NCBI RefSeq assembly: GCF_003217155.1
Contig: NZ_QJSU01000004.1
Coordinates: 248,001 to 312,000, forward strand
Length of the DNA stretch: 64,000 nucleotides
Source of the DNA: Psychrobacter fozii
GTDB taxonomy: Bacteria > Pseudomonadota > Gammaproteobacteria > Pseudomonadales > Moraxellaceae
Reading direction: 5' to 3'
Both the position numbers and the translations under genes were made by a program. The notes beneath the pieces are model-generated. The model did not search any database and was not told the DNA's origin. It saw only the letters and a program-made list of their open reading frames with translations. Each line of letters starts with the position of its first letter. Within the stretch, counting starts at the first letter, position 1. Shown piece after piece: positions 42,903-52,542 of this stretch.

Positions 42903-44555
42903 TTAAAAGACGCGATTCAAACCGTTCAATGCTGCAACACGATAGGCTTCTGCCATCGTTGGATAGTTGAATGTTGTATTCACAAAGTACTCAAGCGTGT
43001 TATTGCTCTTACACTTCATGACTGCCTGACCAATATGAATAATCTCTGACGCATGGTTACCATAGCAATGGATGCCCAAGATTTCTAGCGTATCGCGATG
43101 GAATAAAATCTTTAGAACGCCCGAGCGTTCACCTATGATTTGTGCACGTGCCAGATGTTTAAAGAACGCCTGACCCACTTCATAAGGGACTTTTTCATCC
43201 GTCAGCTCTTGCTCGGTTTTACCAATACAAGAGATTTCAGGAATCGTATAGATACCAGTCGGTACGCTAGATACTGGCTCAGCATCGTCGTCGCCTACCA
43301 TAAAGGCAGCGGCACATCGCCCTTGGTCATAGGCAGCAGATGCCAAAGATGGCCAACCGATCACATCACCAGCGGCATAGATATTTTCGATACCTGTGCA
43401 ATAAGTATCATCGACTTTTAGCTGACCACGGCTATTGGCTTTTAGACCAACGGCTTCTAGGTTTAAGCCTTCGGTATTACCCGAACGACCATTTGACCAA
43501 AGGATGGCATCAGATTTGATGCGCTTACCACTCTTTAAGTGCAAGACTACATAATCATCATGCGTCTCAAGATAATCAATCTCTTCATTACTACGGATGA
43601 GCACGCCAAATTGTCTAAAGTCATGCGCGATAGCATCACTGATTTCGCTGTCCAAATAATTGAGCAGCTGATCTTGGTTATTGATTAAGTCAACTTTATA
43701 GCCGAGACCGGTAAAGATAGACGCATACTCACAACCGATCACGCCTGCACCATAAATGATGATTTTTTTGACGACATAATCCATTTGCAGGATTTTATCA
43801 GAATCAAAAACGCGTGGATGGTCAAAGTCTAGAATGTCAGGACGGTAAGGACGGCTACCGACAGTAATGATGGCTTTATTGAAAGTAATGTTTTCAAAAA
43901 CATTGTCATCGGTTTCAATGCGCAGCGTGTGCTCATCAACGAAACTTGCCCATCCTTGAATCACTTCAATGCGGTTACGCTCATAGAATCGTGTGTGCGT
44001 ACTGACTTGACGACGTATCACTTGACGTGCCTTGGCCAGCACTTCATTGAGCGGTACTTGCTTATATTCCATCGCCTTGGTAAACATCGGATCACGGCGA
44101 AAGTTGATCAAGTTAAATACTGATTGGCGCAGCGCTTTACTTGGGATGGTACCCACATGAGTAGAGTTGCCACCTACTTGGTCACGCGGGTCAACGACCA
44201 CGACTCTCTTGCCAGACTTAGTCAGCTTCATGGCAGCAGCTTCACCAGCAGGGCCTGCTCCTAAAATAACTGCGTCATATTCATACGCATGATCATCGCT
44301 TTTTAGGCGGCGAGAGTCTTTGGCAAAACCAGATTTGACATCGATTCGTGTGTCATCAAGTGGATTCACAAGATCAGGGTGATGTATAAAATCATCAGTG
44401 ACTTGCTCGTGAGTCTGTTCAATATTTTGTTGTTTATTTTTGCCTTCAGTGTGCTCAGGATTAGGTATGTGACCATCCGCTTTATTAGATACTTCGGTAT
44501 GGGTATCTTCACCAATATCATTAGTCGCGTCGCTTGGTTTTTTACTTCCCATCAT
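42903..44555 (-). CDS. sthA: Soluble pyridine nucleotide transhydrogenase
   Basis: SthA is a flavoprotein that equilibrates NADPH and NADH in the cytoplasm. The FAD-binding motif [17 protein letters not shown] is at about residue 95, then [14 protein letters not shown], and the NAD-binding motif [17 protein letters not shown] near 270. The C-terminal dimerisation domain ends with the family pattern [19 protein letters not shown]. The protein is 550 residues, with about 90 extra polar residues before the flavin motif compared with E. coli SthA (466). At the redox-loop position it reads [11 protein letters not shown], with no Cys, in line with SthA lacking the active disulfide of lipoamide dehydrogenase. 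The second of two adjacent ATGs (44552) is better spaced from GAGG. Confidence 0.9.
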   Translation of the reverse strand: MMGSKKPSDATNDIGEDTHTEVSNKADGHIPNPEHTEGKNKQQNIEQTHEQVTDDFIHHPDLVNPLDDTRIDVKSGFAKDSRRLKSDDHAYEYDAVILGAGPAGEAAAMKLTKSGKRVVVVDPRDQVGGNSTHVGTIPSKALRQSVFNLINFRRDPMFTKAMEYKQVPLNEVLAKARQVIRRQVSTHTRFYERNRIEVIQGWASFVDEHTLRIETDDNVFENITFNKAIITVGSRPYRPDILDFDHPRVFDSDKILQMDYVVKKIIIYGAGVIGCEYASIFTGLGYKVDLINNQDQLLNYLDSEISDAIAHDFRQFGVLIRSNEEIDYLETHDDYVVLHLKSGKRIKSDAILWSNGRSGNTEGLNLEAVGLKANSRGQLKVDDTYCTGIENIYAAGDVIGWPSLASAAYDQGRCAAAFMVGDDDAEPVSSVPTGIYTIPEISCIGKTEQELTDEKVPYEVGQAFFKHLARAQIIGERSGVLKILFHRDTLEILGIHCYGNHASEIIHIGQAVMKCKSNNTLEYFVNTTFNYPTMAEAYRVAALNGLNRVF

Positions 44556-44630
44556 ATCCTCTTTATATTTACTGGTTTATTTGATATCTAGACCGTGAGT
44601 GAGTCAATAGTTAAATGAGTCAGAGTCACA

Positions 44631-45026
44631 TTATTGAGGGTTACTCACCATACGTTGTGACACAATATTTTGTAATGTCCAATACCCAGTGAGACTCTGC
44701 TTTCCCTCATCGATCTGCGGGCGAGCACTGATCACATACTCAGTACCGAGCGTTGGCTGAAAATCTTCAATCCAATCGTAAGGAATCTGAAACACACTAC
44801 CATCTTTGGACTTGGCCAGCAGACACTGCATCGGTAATGCAGAGGCACAGGCCACCCGATTTGGCATAATCGTTAACGTTTGTGCATCACCCAATACGAT
44901 AGACGGCACATAACGTGGCTCAGGTACTGGCTCACGCGACGTCTGACAAGCCGTCAGTAATGTCGCTACACTCAGTAAGCTCGCCAATAATAAAGGGGTT
45001 TTGCTAGATTTGTAAGCTGAACTCAT
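44631..45026 (-). CDS. DUF4377-type lipoprotein
   Basis: A 131-residue putative lipoprotein. The signal peptide ends in the lipobox LLTAC (Cys at about residue 27), so the mature protein should be lipid-anchored. The mature part shows the DUF4377 pattern, with VACASALPMQCLLAKSKDGS and W in DWIEDFQP, and GYWTLQN near the C-terminus. Related domains accompany HslJ/META-type heat-shock proteins, but the role is unknown. It lies between sthA and ppsR on the same strand, with gaps of 75 and 81 bases. Confidence 0.75.
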   Translation of the reverse strand: MSSAYKSSKTPLLLASLLSVATLLTACQTSREPVPEPRYVPSIVLGDAQTLTIMPNRVACASALPMQCLLAKSKDGSVFQIPYDWIEDFQPTLGTEYVISARPQIDEGKQSLTGYWTLQNIVSQRMVSNPQ

Positions 45027-45107
45027 AATGTTCTCTATATGATAATGAGATTATATTGAACCGACTATGGTCAAATCGATTAACATTTGATTTGATTAAA
45101 CGAACCC

Positions 45108-46004
45108 TTAACCAATACGACGTTTAAGGCCTGTCTTCTGTAAAATACGAGTCGCAATTTCTTCAACGGACATCTCAGACACATCCAAACTTGGAATGCC
45201 ATGAGTGATATAAATGCCTTGTATCGCGCGCTGCTCTTGCTGACATTGCTGATAGCTCGAATAACGACTGCCTGCACGGCGCTCTTGGCGGATTTTTACC
45301 AAGCGATCGGTATCGATGAGCAAGCCAAACAGTTTGTCTTTATGTTCACGCAATGCTTTTGGTAATTGATTGTCGTACAAATCATCTTCGGTCAAAGGAT
45401 AGTTAGCTGCTCGAATACCGAACTGTAATGCTAAGTATAAAGATGTTGGCGTTTTGCCCGAGCGAGAGACCCCAACCAAAATGATATCAGCTGCATTATA
45501 GTGACGTGTACGTGCACCATCATCATTGTCTAAGGCAAAATGAACGGCATCGATACGTTCTTTATAGGTCTCAGAATCGACATTATCGTGGGCATGACCT
45601 GAATGTCCATCTGGCTCTACACCTGTCTCTTCTGCGACACGCCCAATCAAACCCTCATACATATCCAAATTACAGCTTTGTGCTGCGTTAATTTTTTCAC
45701 GAATATCAGGGTTAACAATCGTATCAAACACTAAAGGCAAAAATCCGTCTCGTTGATAGGCCATATTGATTTGCTCAACGGCATCCTCTGCCCGCTCAAT
45801 ACTGTCCACATAGGGCAATACGCGTGTCTCAAAGGGTATCGAAGCAAACTGACTCAAGATAGCACGGCCAAGTGTCTCAGCTGTAATTGCTGTACCATCT
45901 GAGATAAAAAATGCCGTTCTAACCGTTTGAGAGCTGTCCAAATTCAGTGCATGATGATTTTGGATAGTGGACTTGACTGGTTCAGATGGATTGCTTGAGT
46001 ACAT
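45108..46004 (-). CDS. ppsR: Phosphoenolpyruvate synthase regulatory protein (kinase/pyrophosphorylase)
   Basis: A bifunctional ADP-dependent kinase and Pi-dependent pyrophosphorylase that inactivates and reactivates PEP synthase through a Thr near its catalytic His. The family P-loop GVSRSGKTPT is at residues 176-185, and the N-terminal FFISDGTAITAETLGRAIL (about 32-50) is the DUF299 signature. The 298-residue length is slightly over the usual 270-280 owing to an N-terminal extension and a polar His/Asp-rich loop near 136-160. It is divergent from ppsA across a 579-base gap, the typical pairing for this regulator and its target. Confidence 0.92.
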   Translation of the reverse strand: MYSSNPSEPVKSTIQNHHALNLDSSQTVRTAFFISDGTAITAETLGRAILSQFASIPFETRVLPYVDSIERAEDAVEQINMAYQRDGFLPLVFDTIVNPDIREKINAAQSCNLDMYEGLIGRVAEETGVEPDGHSGHAHDNVDSETYKERIDAVHFALDNDDGARTRHYNAADIILVGVSRSGKTPTSLYLALQFGIRAANYPLTEDDLYDNQLPKALREHKDKLFGLLIDTDRLVKIRQERRAGSRYSSYQQCQQEQRAIQGIYITHGIPSLDVSEMSVEEIATRILQKTGLKRRIG

Positions 46005-46583
46005 AACGTTGACACCTCAATTAGAAACACACATGGTGATCTTTATTTGGTTTTTATTTTCAATCTACTTTAGACTCATCTAACTCTCGATATAAGCACT
46101 AAAAGTCGACACATATATAATGGCAGGCCTACATTCTTGATGCCCTACATTATACGCATAATAGCCACCTAATAGAAATCAATGTTACAGGCGCACACTT
46201 AGAAACCCACACTGCTTTTGATGTTCTAATTGATGTCCATAGGTCTGCTCACTGCACCTTATTACTTGTATCGCTTTAGTACTTTCTACTATATATAGGT
46301 ATTTATTATGAGTGGCTGCTAACCCGCTTTTTCTTCACTCCCAAACCCTCTATTTATGAACCCATAAATGATTATCAAATGGCATTTATATCAGCTTTTA
46401 CTTGTATTTCATAAAAACTCTAAAAAGTAAAACCTGTGATACTTGCCATAAATTATGTAGCAAATGCCATAATTTGTGTGTTTTTAACAATTTTTTTGAT
46501 TTAAACCCTCGAAATTCTCAAAATATAGCGGTATAATCCACCGTTATAATCTTTACTAAATAACCTTATTTTCTGGAGTTATC
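46005..46583. other. Long AT-rich intergenic region between ppsR and ppsA
   Basis: No coding frame is supported. Two TATAAT boxes on the plus strand (46532-46537 and 46545-46550) lie 35-50 bases before the ppsA start and are the only clear promoter-like elements. Neither has a good -35 at the right spacing, so an activator may be needed. The rest shows no hairpin terminator or repeat that I can support. Confidence 0.45.
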
Positions 46584-48968
46584 ATGGCAGCGCAATCTAC
46601 AGCACTTGTAATCAATCTTGATCAGCTAGGAAAAGACGACATTGAAATGGTCGGCGGTAAGAACGCTTCATTAGGTGAAATGATCAGCCATTTGTCTGAT
46701 TTGGGTGTTAGTGTACCAGGCGGCTTTGCCACCACATCAAATGCGTTTAACCGCTTTTTGAATGAAACTGGCCTGCTTGACAAAATCAACAGCGAACTAA
46801 AAACGTTAGATGTTGATGATGTAAAAAAACTTGCAGAAACTGGTAAAAAGATTCGTACTTGGATTATTGAGCAAGAGCTGCCAAAAGATCTTGAGCAAGA
46901 AGTGCGTCAGTCATTTGAAGCCATGAGTGGCGGCGAAGACATCGCTGTTGCTGTACGTTCTTCTGCGACTGCCGAAGATTTACCAGATGCTTCATTTGCT
47001 GGTCAGCAAGAGACATTTCTAAACATTCGCGGTATTGATAACGTTCTAATCGCTATTAAAGAAGTATTTGCCTCTTTATACAATGACCGTGCTATTTCTT
47101 ATCGTGTACACAAAGGTTTTGAGCACGAAGGTGTTGCACTATCTGCAGCCGTACAACGTATGGTACGTTCAGAAACTGGCGCAGCCGGTGTGATGTTCAC
47201 GCTAGATACTGAAAGTGGCTTTGATCAAGTGGTATTTATCACGTCAAGCTATGGCCTAGGTGAAATGGTCGTACAGGGCGCGGTTAACCCAGATGAATTC
47301 TATATCTCAAAACAATTGCTAGCCAACGGTAAACCTTCGGTTATTCGCCGTAACCTAGGCAGCAAGCATAAGAAAATGATTTATGGTGATGAAGGCAGTA
47401 CTGCCAAATCAGTCAAAACTGTCGATGTTGAAAAACAAGATCGCATGCAGTTCTCATTGTCTACTGAAGAGCTAACCTCACTTGCCAAACAAGCCGTAAC
47501 GATCGAAAAGCATTACGGTCAAGCAATGGACATCGAGTGGGCAAAAGACGGCGATACTAACGAAATCTTTATCGTTCAGGCACGTCCAGAGACGGTTAAG
47601 AGCCGCCAAGACAGCAATGTCATGGAACGCTATATCATCAATACTACTGATGCAAAAATCTTATGCGAAGGCCGCTCAATCGGTCAACGTATCGGTTCAG
47701 GTAAAGTACGTATCGTTAGCAACTTAAACGAGATGGACAAAGTACAAGAAGGCGACGTACTCGTATCAGACATGACCGATCCGGATTGGGAACCAGTCAT
47801 GAAGCGCGCTTCTGCTATTATCACTAACCGTGGTGGCCGTACGTGTCACGCAGCTATCATCGCGCGTGAGCTAGGTGTTCCAGCCATCGTTGGTTGTGGT
47901 AATGCAACTGAATTATTGGTTGACGGTCAAGACGTAACTGCTTCTTGTGCTGAAGGTGATACTGGTTTCATTTATGAGAGCCAAATTGACTTTGAAGTAC
48001 AGACCAACTCTGTTGAAACAATGCCAGAGCTAGCATTCAAAGTAATGATGAATGTTGGTAACCCAGATCGCGCATTCTCATTCACGCAAATGCCAAACGA
48101 AGGTATTGGTCTTGCGCGTCTAGAGTTCATCATCAACCGTATGATTGGTGTGCATCCAAAAGCGTTGCTAAACATGAACAGCTTGCCACGTGAAATATCA
48201 CAAGCAATCCAAGAGCGTATCGCTGGTTATGCCTCACCTGTTGACTTCTATGTTGATAAATTGGTCGAAGGCGTTTCAACGCTAGCCGTTGCCTTTATGG
48301 ATCAGCCAGTCATCGTTCGTATGTCAGATTTTAAATCTAACGAATATGCTAACTTGCTTGGTGGTAAGCTATACGAGCCATCAGAAGAAAACCCAATGCT
48401 TGGTTTCCGCGGTGCCAGTCGCTATGTGTCTGACAACTTCCGTGACTGCTTCGAGCTTGAGTGTAAAGCACTGAAGCGCGTCCGTGATGAGATGGGTTTG
48501 ACCAATGTCGAGATTATGATTCCTTTCGTACGTACCGTTGGCGAAGCAGCACAAGTCATCGAGTTACTTGAGAAAAACGGTCTGAAACGTGGTGAGAACG
48601 GTCTGCGCATCATCATGATGTGTGAGCTACCGACCAACGCGCTATTGGCAGAAGAATTCCTAGAATACTTCGATGGTTTCTCAATCGGTTCTAACGATTT
48701 GACTCAGTTGACCCTTGGTCTAGATCGTGACTCAGGCATCGTCTCACATCTATTTGATGAGCGTGATCCTGCAGTTAAGAAACTGTTGACTATGGCTATC
48801 GATGCTTGCCGTAAGCAAAACAAATATGTCGGTATCTGTGGTCAAGGCCCATCAGATCATCCAGATCTTGCTTACTGGTTGATGGAGCAAGGTATCAGCT
48901 CAGTATCATTGAACCCAGATTCAGTATTAGATACTTGGTTATTCTTGGCTGGTGAAGAATCAAAGTAA
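46584..48968 (+). CDS. ppsA: Phosphoenolpyruvate synthase
   Basis: PpsA makes PEP from pyruvate, ATP and water for gluconeogenesis. The ATP-grasp N-terminal domain includes [20 protein letters not shown] near residue 120. The swivelling phosphohistidine domain has [19 protein letters not shown] with catalytic His422. The C-terminal PEP/pyruvate-binding barrel includes [20 protein letters not shown] and [14 protein letters not shown] with the catalytic Cys. The length of 794 residues matches E. coli PpsA (792). The ribosome-binding site TCTGGAGTTATC is strong. Its regulator ppsR is divergent upstream. The gene is followed by a perfect 16-pair hairpin. Confidence 0.96.
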   Translation: MAAQSTALVINLDQLGKDDIEMVGGKNASLGEMISHLSDLGVSVPGGFATTSNAFNRFLNETGLLDKINSELKTLDVDDVKKLAETGKKIRTWIIEQELPKDLEQEVRQSFEAMSGGEDIAVAVRSSATAEDLPDASFAGQQETFLNIRGIDNVLIAIKEVFASLYNDRAISYRVHKGFEHEGVALSAAVQRMVRSETGAAGVMFTLDTESGFDQVVFITSSYGLGEMVVQGAVNPDEFYISKQLLANGKPSVIRRNLGSKHKKMIYGDEGSTAKSVKTVDVEKQDRMQFSLSTEELTSLAKQAVTIEKHYGQAMDIEWAKDGDTNEIFIVQARPETVKSRQDSNVMERYIINTTDAKILCEGRSIGQRIGSGKVRIVSNLNEMDKVQEGDVLVSDMTDPDWEPVMKRASAIITNRGGRTCHAAIIARELGVPAIVGCGNATELLVDGQDVTASCAEGDTGFIYESQIDFEVQTNSVETMPELAFKVMMNVGNPDRAFSFTQMPNEGIGLARLEFIINRMIGVHPKALLNMNSLPREISQAIQERIAGYASPVDFYVDKLVEGVSTLAVAFMDQPVIVRMSDFKSNEYANLLGGKLYEPSEENPMLGFRGASRYVSDNFRDCFELECKALKRVRDEMGLTNVEIMIPFVRTVGEAAQVIELLEKNGLKRGENGLRIIMMCELPTNALLAEEFLEYFDGFSIGSNDLTQLTLGLDRDSGIVSHLFDERDPAVKKLLTMAIDACRKQNKYVGICGQGPSDHPDLAYWLMEQGISSVSLNPDSVLDTWLFLAGEESK

Positions 48969-49020
48969 GCCATTACGTTCATTCGTAGCGGTCATTTACA
49001 CAGTCACTAAGAGTACCACC

Positions 49021-49057
49021 ATTAGGGTCTATTTGATTTTTTCAAATAGACCCTAAT
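49021..49057. terminator. Perfect 16-pair hairpin after ppsA
   Basis: ATTAGGGTCTATTTGA (49021-49036) and its exact complement (49042-49057) flank a loop of five T. No T-run follows in either direction, so it may terminate poorly or act mainly as a 3'-end stabiliser. Confidence 0.6.
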
Positions 49058-49094
49058 ATAATGTACGAAGACATGACTAACTATGCAGGCAATT

Positions 49095-50078
49095 ATGCAG
49101 ATTTTCCTTGCTCGAAATAACGTACAAGCTGGGCCATATAGTTTGGATCAGCTCAATATCATGCTAACCTCTGGTGAAGTATTGCTAGACGATTTGATAT
49201 GGCATGACGGCCTAGACCAATGGCAGCGCGTCGGCAACTTAACCAATAATCAAACGGTTTATCGACCGACCAACGTTAATAGCCCTCAGGCCAATGACTC
49301 TATCATTAATAACGTTACCGTTTTTCCTGAAGATAATGTCAATGATGCACAAGATGGCAAGTCAGTATCGTTAGATAGATTATATGGCAAGCCTGAACGT
49401 CCAAAAGACACCAGTAAAGATGCAAAAGCAGACATGACAACCAATCGTCATCATACGCCGCATCACAATGTGTCATTGAATAAATCTACTAACAGTAAAG
49501 CTACCTCGAGCAAAGACAAAGTCGTTGGTAATGTTGTCCTTGCACCCATCATGTCACGAGTCCTAGCAACTGCACTAAATGGTTTGTTATACATACTGGC
49601 TATTTTTCCGCTAGTCATGGCATTGACTAAAATGGATGTGGATTACACTAAACTCCAAAACATCCAAGATATGGACGCAGCTTATCAATACTCAATGACA
49701 CTGATGGAGAGCCTTCCTAGCAGCACATTGATGATATCGCAAGTCATGGTTTTTGGCTTGTTTGCGTTACAGTTAGTATTCATCACTATGCGTGGTCAAT
49801 CACTGGGCAAGCTGATTACAGGTATTCGCGTGGTGGATCAAACCACGCATCGTCTACCCTCGTTTATTAAATTGATTGGTACGCGTACATTACTTTTATT
49901 TATTATTTATAACTTACTGTTTTCGTTTACCAGCTTTTTAGGTTTTGTGATTATTGCTATTCACTATTACATGGCATCGAAAAGCCCTGAAAATATTGGT
50001 TGGCATGACAAACTTGCTAAAACCCTAGTCGTAAAAGCAGATAGCAGTCAGATAGTTAAAGAGCCAAAAATAAAATAG
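49095..50078 (+). CDS. GYF_2-RDD membrane protein
   Basis: A 327-residue protein that joins an N-terminal GYF_2 domain (about residues 1-45, FLARNNVQAGPYSLDQLNIM, then WHDGLDQWQRVGNL) to a C-terminal RDD membrane domain (about residues 150-310; MSRVLATALNGLLYILAIFP and GQSLGKLITGIRVVDQTT). A disordered linker rich in Asn/Lys/Ser/Thr lies between. Start: ATG at 49095, with AGG 6-8 bases before it; an earlier in-frame ATG at 49083 is less well placed. Four hydrophobic segments are expected. The RDD family is of unknown or transport-related function, and the GYF_2 module probably binds proline-rich or membrane partners. Confidence 0.8.
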   Translation: MQIFLARNNVQAGPYSLDQLNIMLTSGEVLLDDLIWHDGLDQWQRVGNLTNNQTVYRPTNVNSPQANDSIINNVTVFPEDNVNDAQDGKSVSLDRLYGKPERPKDTSKDAKADMTTNRHHTPHHNVSLNKSTNSKATSSKDKVVGNVVLAPIMSRVLATALNGLLYILAIFPLVMALTKMDVDYTKLQNIQDMDAAYQYSMTLMESLPSSTLMISQVMVFGLFALQLVFITMRGQSLGKLITGIRVVDQTTHRLPSFIKLIGTRTLLLFIIYNLLFSFTSFLGFVIIAIHYYMASKSPENIGWHDKLAKTLVVKADSSQIVKEPKIK

Positions 50079-50121
50079 CCGTCTTGTGAGTTTGATTATT
50101 TTGATATGTCTTATATATGAT

Positions 50122-50152
50122 AAAAAAGCAGCGTACGATCGTTGCTTTTTTT
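50122..50152 (+). terminator. Terminator after the GYF-RDD gene
   Basis: AAAAAAGCA (50123-50131) pairs with TGCTTTTTT (50143-50151), with an inner G-U pair and CG pairs, followed by more T. Confidence 0.8.
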
Positions 50153-50212
50153 ATTGGTAAAGACATATTTACCATTTTTATTTTTTATTGACAGTACCGT
50201 AGAGATTAACCT

Positions 50213-50241
50213 TTGTGTTAATGGCTAAGTACTGTTATAAT
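50213..50241 (+). promoter_or_regulatory. Promoter of rpsF-rpsR-rplI
   Basis: TTGTGT (50213-50218) and a perfect TATAAT (50236-50241) are 17 bases apart, about 130 bases before rpsF. A TTGACA further upstream (50188-50193) is too far from this -10 to be its partner. Confidence 0.55.
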
Positions 50242-50294
50242 ACGGCGCTTTATAAACTAAGCTTATTCCTCATTATTTTTTATAAAATTTGATA

Positions 50295-50363
50295 GGATTC
50301 GGGCTTACCTTATAAATCTCCTTGCTATTAACATAGGGTTAATAGCTACTAATCCGTAAGGAG
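50295..50363 (+). promoter_or_regulatory. Structured rpsF leader, candidate S6:S18 autoregulatory element
   Basis: GGATT (50295-50299) can pair with AATCC (50351-50355); CTATTAAC (50325-50332) pairs exactly with GTTAATAG (50338-50345); and CTCCTT (50318-50323) is complementary to the ribosome-binding AAGGAG (50358-50363). The CCG at 50354-50356 matches the trinucleotide typical of the S6:S18-binding leader known in rpsF operons. The folding is inferred by eye. Confidence 0.55.
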
Positions 50364-50368
50364 TCATA

Positions 50369-50773
50369 ATGCGACATTACGAACTGGTGTTACTTGTACA
50401 CCCAGACCAAAGCGACCAAGTGGTCGGCATGGTTGAGCGCTATATCAAGTTAGTTCAAGACAACAACGGTGTTATCCATCGTTTAGAAGATTGGGGCCGC
50501 CGTCAATTGGCATATCCAATCAACAAGATTCACAAAGCTCATTACGTTCTTTTCAACATTGAAACTGACGGTGAAACTTTAGCTGAACTTGAAGAATTAT
50601 TCCGTTATAACGATGCGATCATTCGTAGTCTAGTTATGCGCCGTGACGACGCTGTCACTGAAGAGTCGCAGTTAGCCAAGAATGCCGATGAAAAACGCGC
50701 ACGCAAAGCAACTACTCGTCGTCCAGACAGTCGTGAAAACGATAACGACGACAACGACAACAGTGAAGACTAA
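50369..50773 (+). CDS. rpsF: Ribosomal protein bS6
   Basis: bS6 binds bS18 on the platform of the 30S subunit. The sequence starts [20 protein letters not shown] and includes [20 protein letters not shown], both characteristic. The 134-residue length includes a C-terminal tail of about 30 residues, first basic ([14 protein letters not shown]) and then very acidic ([12 protein letters not shown]). E. coli RimK adds Glu residues to bS6, and this acidic tail is in keeping with that, but no direct evidence is available. The strong ribosome-binding site AAGGAG lies 5 bases before the ATG and can be sequestered by the leader. It heads the rpsF-rpsR-rplI operon. Confidence 0.96.
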   Translation: MRHYELVLLVHPDQSDQVVGMVERYIKLVQDNNGVIHRLEDWGRRQLAYPINKIHKAHYVLFNIETDGETLAELEELFRYNDAIIRSLVMRRDDAVTEESQLAKNADEKRARKATTRRPDSRENDNDDNDNSED

Positions 50774-50789
50774 TTAAAGGAGAATACTC

Positions 50790-51020
50790 ATGGCACGTTT
50801 CTATCGCCGTCGCAAATTCTGCCGTTTCACTGCTGAAGGCATCACTCACATCGATTATAAAGATGTTGAATTGCTAAAACAGTATATCAGTGATAATGGT
50901 AAAATCGTACCAAGCCGCATTACCGGTACATCTACTAAATATCAGCGTCAACTAGCTACTGCTATCAAGCAAGCTCGTTATTTATCGCTACTTCCATACA
51001 CTGATAACCATCAGGGTTAA
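50790..51020 (+). CDS. rpsR: Ribosomal protein bS18
   Basis: bS18 is a small basic 30S protein that binds bS6. The sequence [20 protein letters not shown], then [20 protein letters not shown] and later [20 protein letters not shown], is the complete family signature. The length of 76 residues is normal, and the single Cys near the N-terminus is also found in E. coli S18. It follows rpsF by 16 bases, with ribosome-binding site AAAGGAGAATACTC, and precedes rplI by 24 bases. Confidence 0.97.
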   Translation: MARFYRRRKFCRFTAEGITHIDYKDVELLKQYISDNGKIVPSRITGTSTKYQRQLATAIKQARYLSLLPYTDNHQG

Positions 51021-51044
51021 CCGTTAATTAACTAGGAATGACTC

Positions 51045-51551
51045 ATGCAAATTATTTTGTTACAGCGTATCGTCAACCTTGGTAAACTCGGTGAAACCGT
51101 CGATGTGAAACCAGGTTACGGACGTAACTTTCTTATCCCTTTGGGTAAAGCACTACCTGCTACTAAAGCTAACATTGAAAAGTTCGAAGCACGTCGTGCT
51201 GAACTTGAAGCTGAAGAAGCGAAAGAAGTAGCTGTTGCTCAAGAACGTGCTGATGCACTAACTGACGTTAATGTCATCATGCGTGCTAAATCAGGCGACG
51301 AAGGCAAGCTATTCGGCTCTATCGGTACTCGCGATATTGCTGAAGCATTGACTAACTCAGGTCTAGAAGTAGACCGTGCTGAAATCAAGCTTCCTGAAGG
51401 CACTTTACGTCAAGTTGGCGAATATAATGTTGATATTCAGCTACATCATGACGTTACTGCTAGCATCTTAGTTACTATTCTTTCTGAAGAAGGTAACAAT
51501 GATGACGAAGACGACGTTGCAGACGAAAGCGAAGACTATTCTGAAGAGTAA
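51045..51551 (+). CDS. rplI: Ribosomal protein bL9
   Basis: bL9 binds 23S rRNA near the L1 stalk and spans between ribosomes. The N-domain [20 protein letters not shown] followed by [16 protein letters not shown] is the RNA-binding signature; the connecting helix is at about residues 40-75, and the C-domain includes [14 protein letters not shown]. The 168-residue length exceeds the usual 148-150 because of a C-terminal tail of about 20 acidic residues ([20 protein letters not shown]). The ribosome-binding site is TAGGAATGACTC. The operon ends at the hairpin 51581-51614. Confidence 0.96.
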   Translation: MQIILLQRIVNLGKLGETVDVKPGYGRNFLIPLGKALPATKANIEKFEARRAELEAEEAKEVAVAQERADALTDVNVIMRAKSGDEGKLFGSIGTRDIAEALTNSGLEVDRAEIKLPEGTLRQVGEYNVDIQLHHDVTASILVTILSEEGNNDDEDDVADESEDYSEE

Positions 51552-51580
51552 TCTTTAGCATATCTAGTTTCAGTCTACAT

Positions 51581-51614
51581 AAAAAACCAGTGATGTTATG
51601 TCACTGGTTTTTTT
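51581..51614 (+). terminator. Terminator of the rpsF-rpsR-rplI operon
   Basis: AAAAAACCAGTGA (51581-51593) pairs with TCACTGGTTTTTT (51601-51613) around a 7-base loop, and the T-run is long. From 51615 to 51888 I see only AT-rich sequence with no supported gene. Confidence 0.9.
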
Positions 51615-51888
51615 ACGTCTGCACTTTGCGATAGTAGCCTGATATTGATTGAAATTGAGGTTTAAACAAACAATATTCTCCTTTCAAACACTGCGATAAT
51701 TATCCTTTTATTAATGATTTCTGTAATGACATAATCCAGTAACTAGCCGTAATAAATATCCAAAAAAACTTATACTTAACAACAAGATACCATATATATA
51801 GCATCTATATTATCGTGCAGTGAATTGCTATTATAGCCATATCTAATCTACTGGTTCCGAGTTGTAGATAATAATAAGGTACGATAAT

Positions 51889-52113
51889 ATGATAAACACT
51901 AACGATAAATTAATATGTATCAAAGGTAATGACGTGTACTCAGAAGGTGAGATATATACCGTGGGTAGAATCGTCAACGATAAGTATTTTCAACTAATGA
52001 CAGGTAGTAATGACGACCATTGGTACGCAACATTAGATAACGAAGGTATCTGTGTGAGTTTCGACTCGATAGTAGCAGAAGGTAATAAAGCACGATTTGA
52101 TAAAATCGCGTAA
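51889..52113 (+). CDS. Small orphan protein, 74 residues
   Basis: The family is not recognised. The sequence MINTNDKLICIKGNDVYSEG then EIYTVGRIVNDKYFQLMTGS resembles a small SH3-like or beta-barrel fold; phage and mobile-element genomes encode proteins of this shape. The ribosome-binding sequence AAGGTACGATAAT lies 9 bases before the ATG. A terminator-like hairpin follows 39 bases after the stop, supporting a real transcription unit. There is no signal peptide or membrane segment. Its isolated position between rplI and a permease suggests acquisition, but that is speculative. Confidence 0.6.
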   Translation: MINTNDKLICIKGNDVYSEGEIYTVGRIVNDKYFQLMTGSNDDHWYATLDNEGICVSFDSIVAEGNKARFDKIA

Positions 52114-52152
52114 GTACCAACTAGATACCGCTTTGAACATGCTGTGCATAAC

Positions 52153-52182
52153 AACTGGTCATTAAATATGGCCAGTTTTTTT
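52153..52182 (+). terminator. Terminator after the small orphan gene
   Basis: AACTGGTC (52153-52160) and GGCCAGTT (52170-52177) form an 8-pair stem with one G-U pair, followed by TTTTTTT. The remaining gap up to 52542 holds no convincing gene; a TATAAT at 52484-52489 could serve the downstream permease. Confidence 0.75.
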
Positions 52183-52542
52183 GGTTAAAATTCAATCATC
52201 ACTGTTCTAGAAACCAATAATATTCTTAAAAGCATCTTAAGATGTATTTACGGCGTCCTCGCCATAACTAGTAAGTCGTAAAAATCCTATCGATAACCCC
52301 ATATATTTCACGAATGTATTTCCTAGTCGCGTCTATTTACTATAGAATACGCTCCTTTAAAATTTCGTATCGTTATTGATACAGATAGTTGGTTTAATAT
52401 CGTTTGAATGTAGACACAATGAAAGCGCGTGAAAGTACTACATAAAGTAGCCTGAACGAGCCAGATACTGTATTTAATATCGATATAATTGACGATATCT
52501 GCATTCGTAATCAATTAAGATATAAACCATATTGAGACAGTG

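Noticed and set aside
46532..46550. Two TATAAT boxes as a complete ppsA promoter
   Set aside because: No -35 box at 16-18 bases could be found, so only the -10 elements are noted.
50188..50193. TTGACA as a -35 box for rpsF
   Set aside because: The only good -10 (50236) is 42 bases further on, too far for pairing.
52484..52489. TATAAT before the GntP-type permease as a full promoter
   Set aside because: No matching -35 element at the right spacing.
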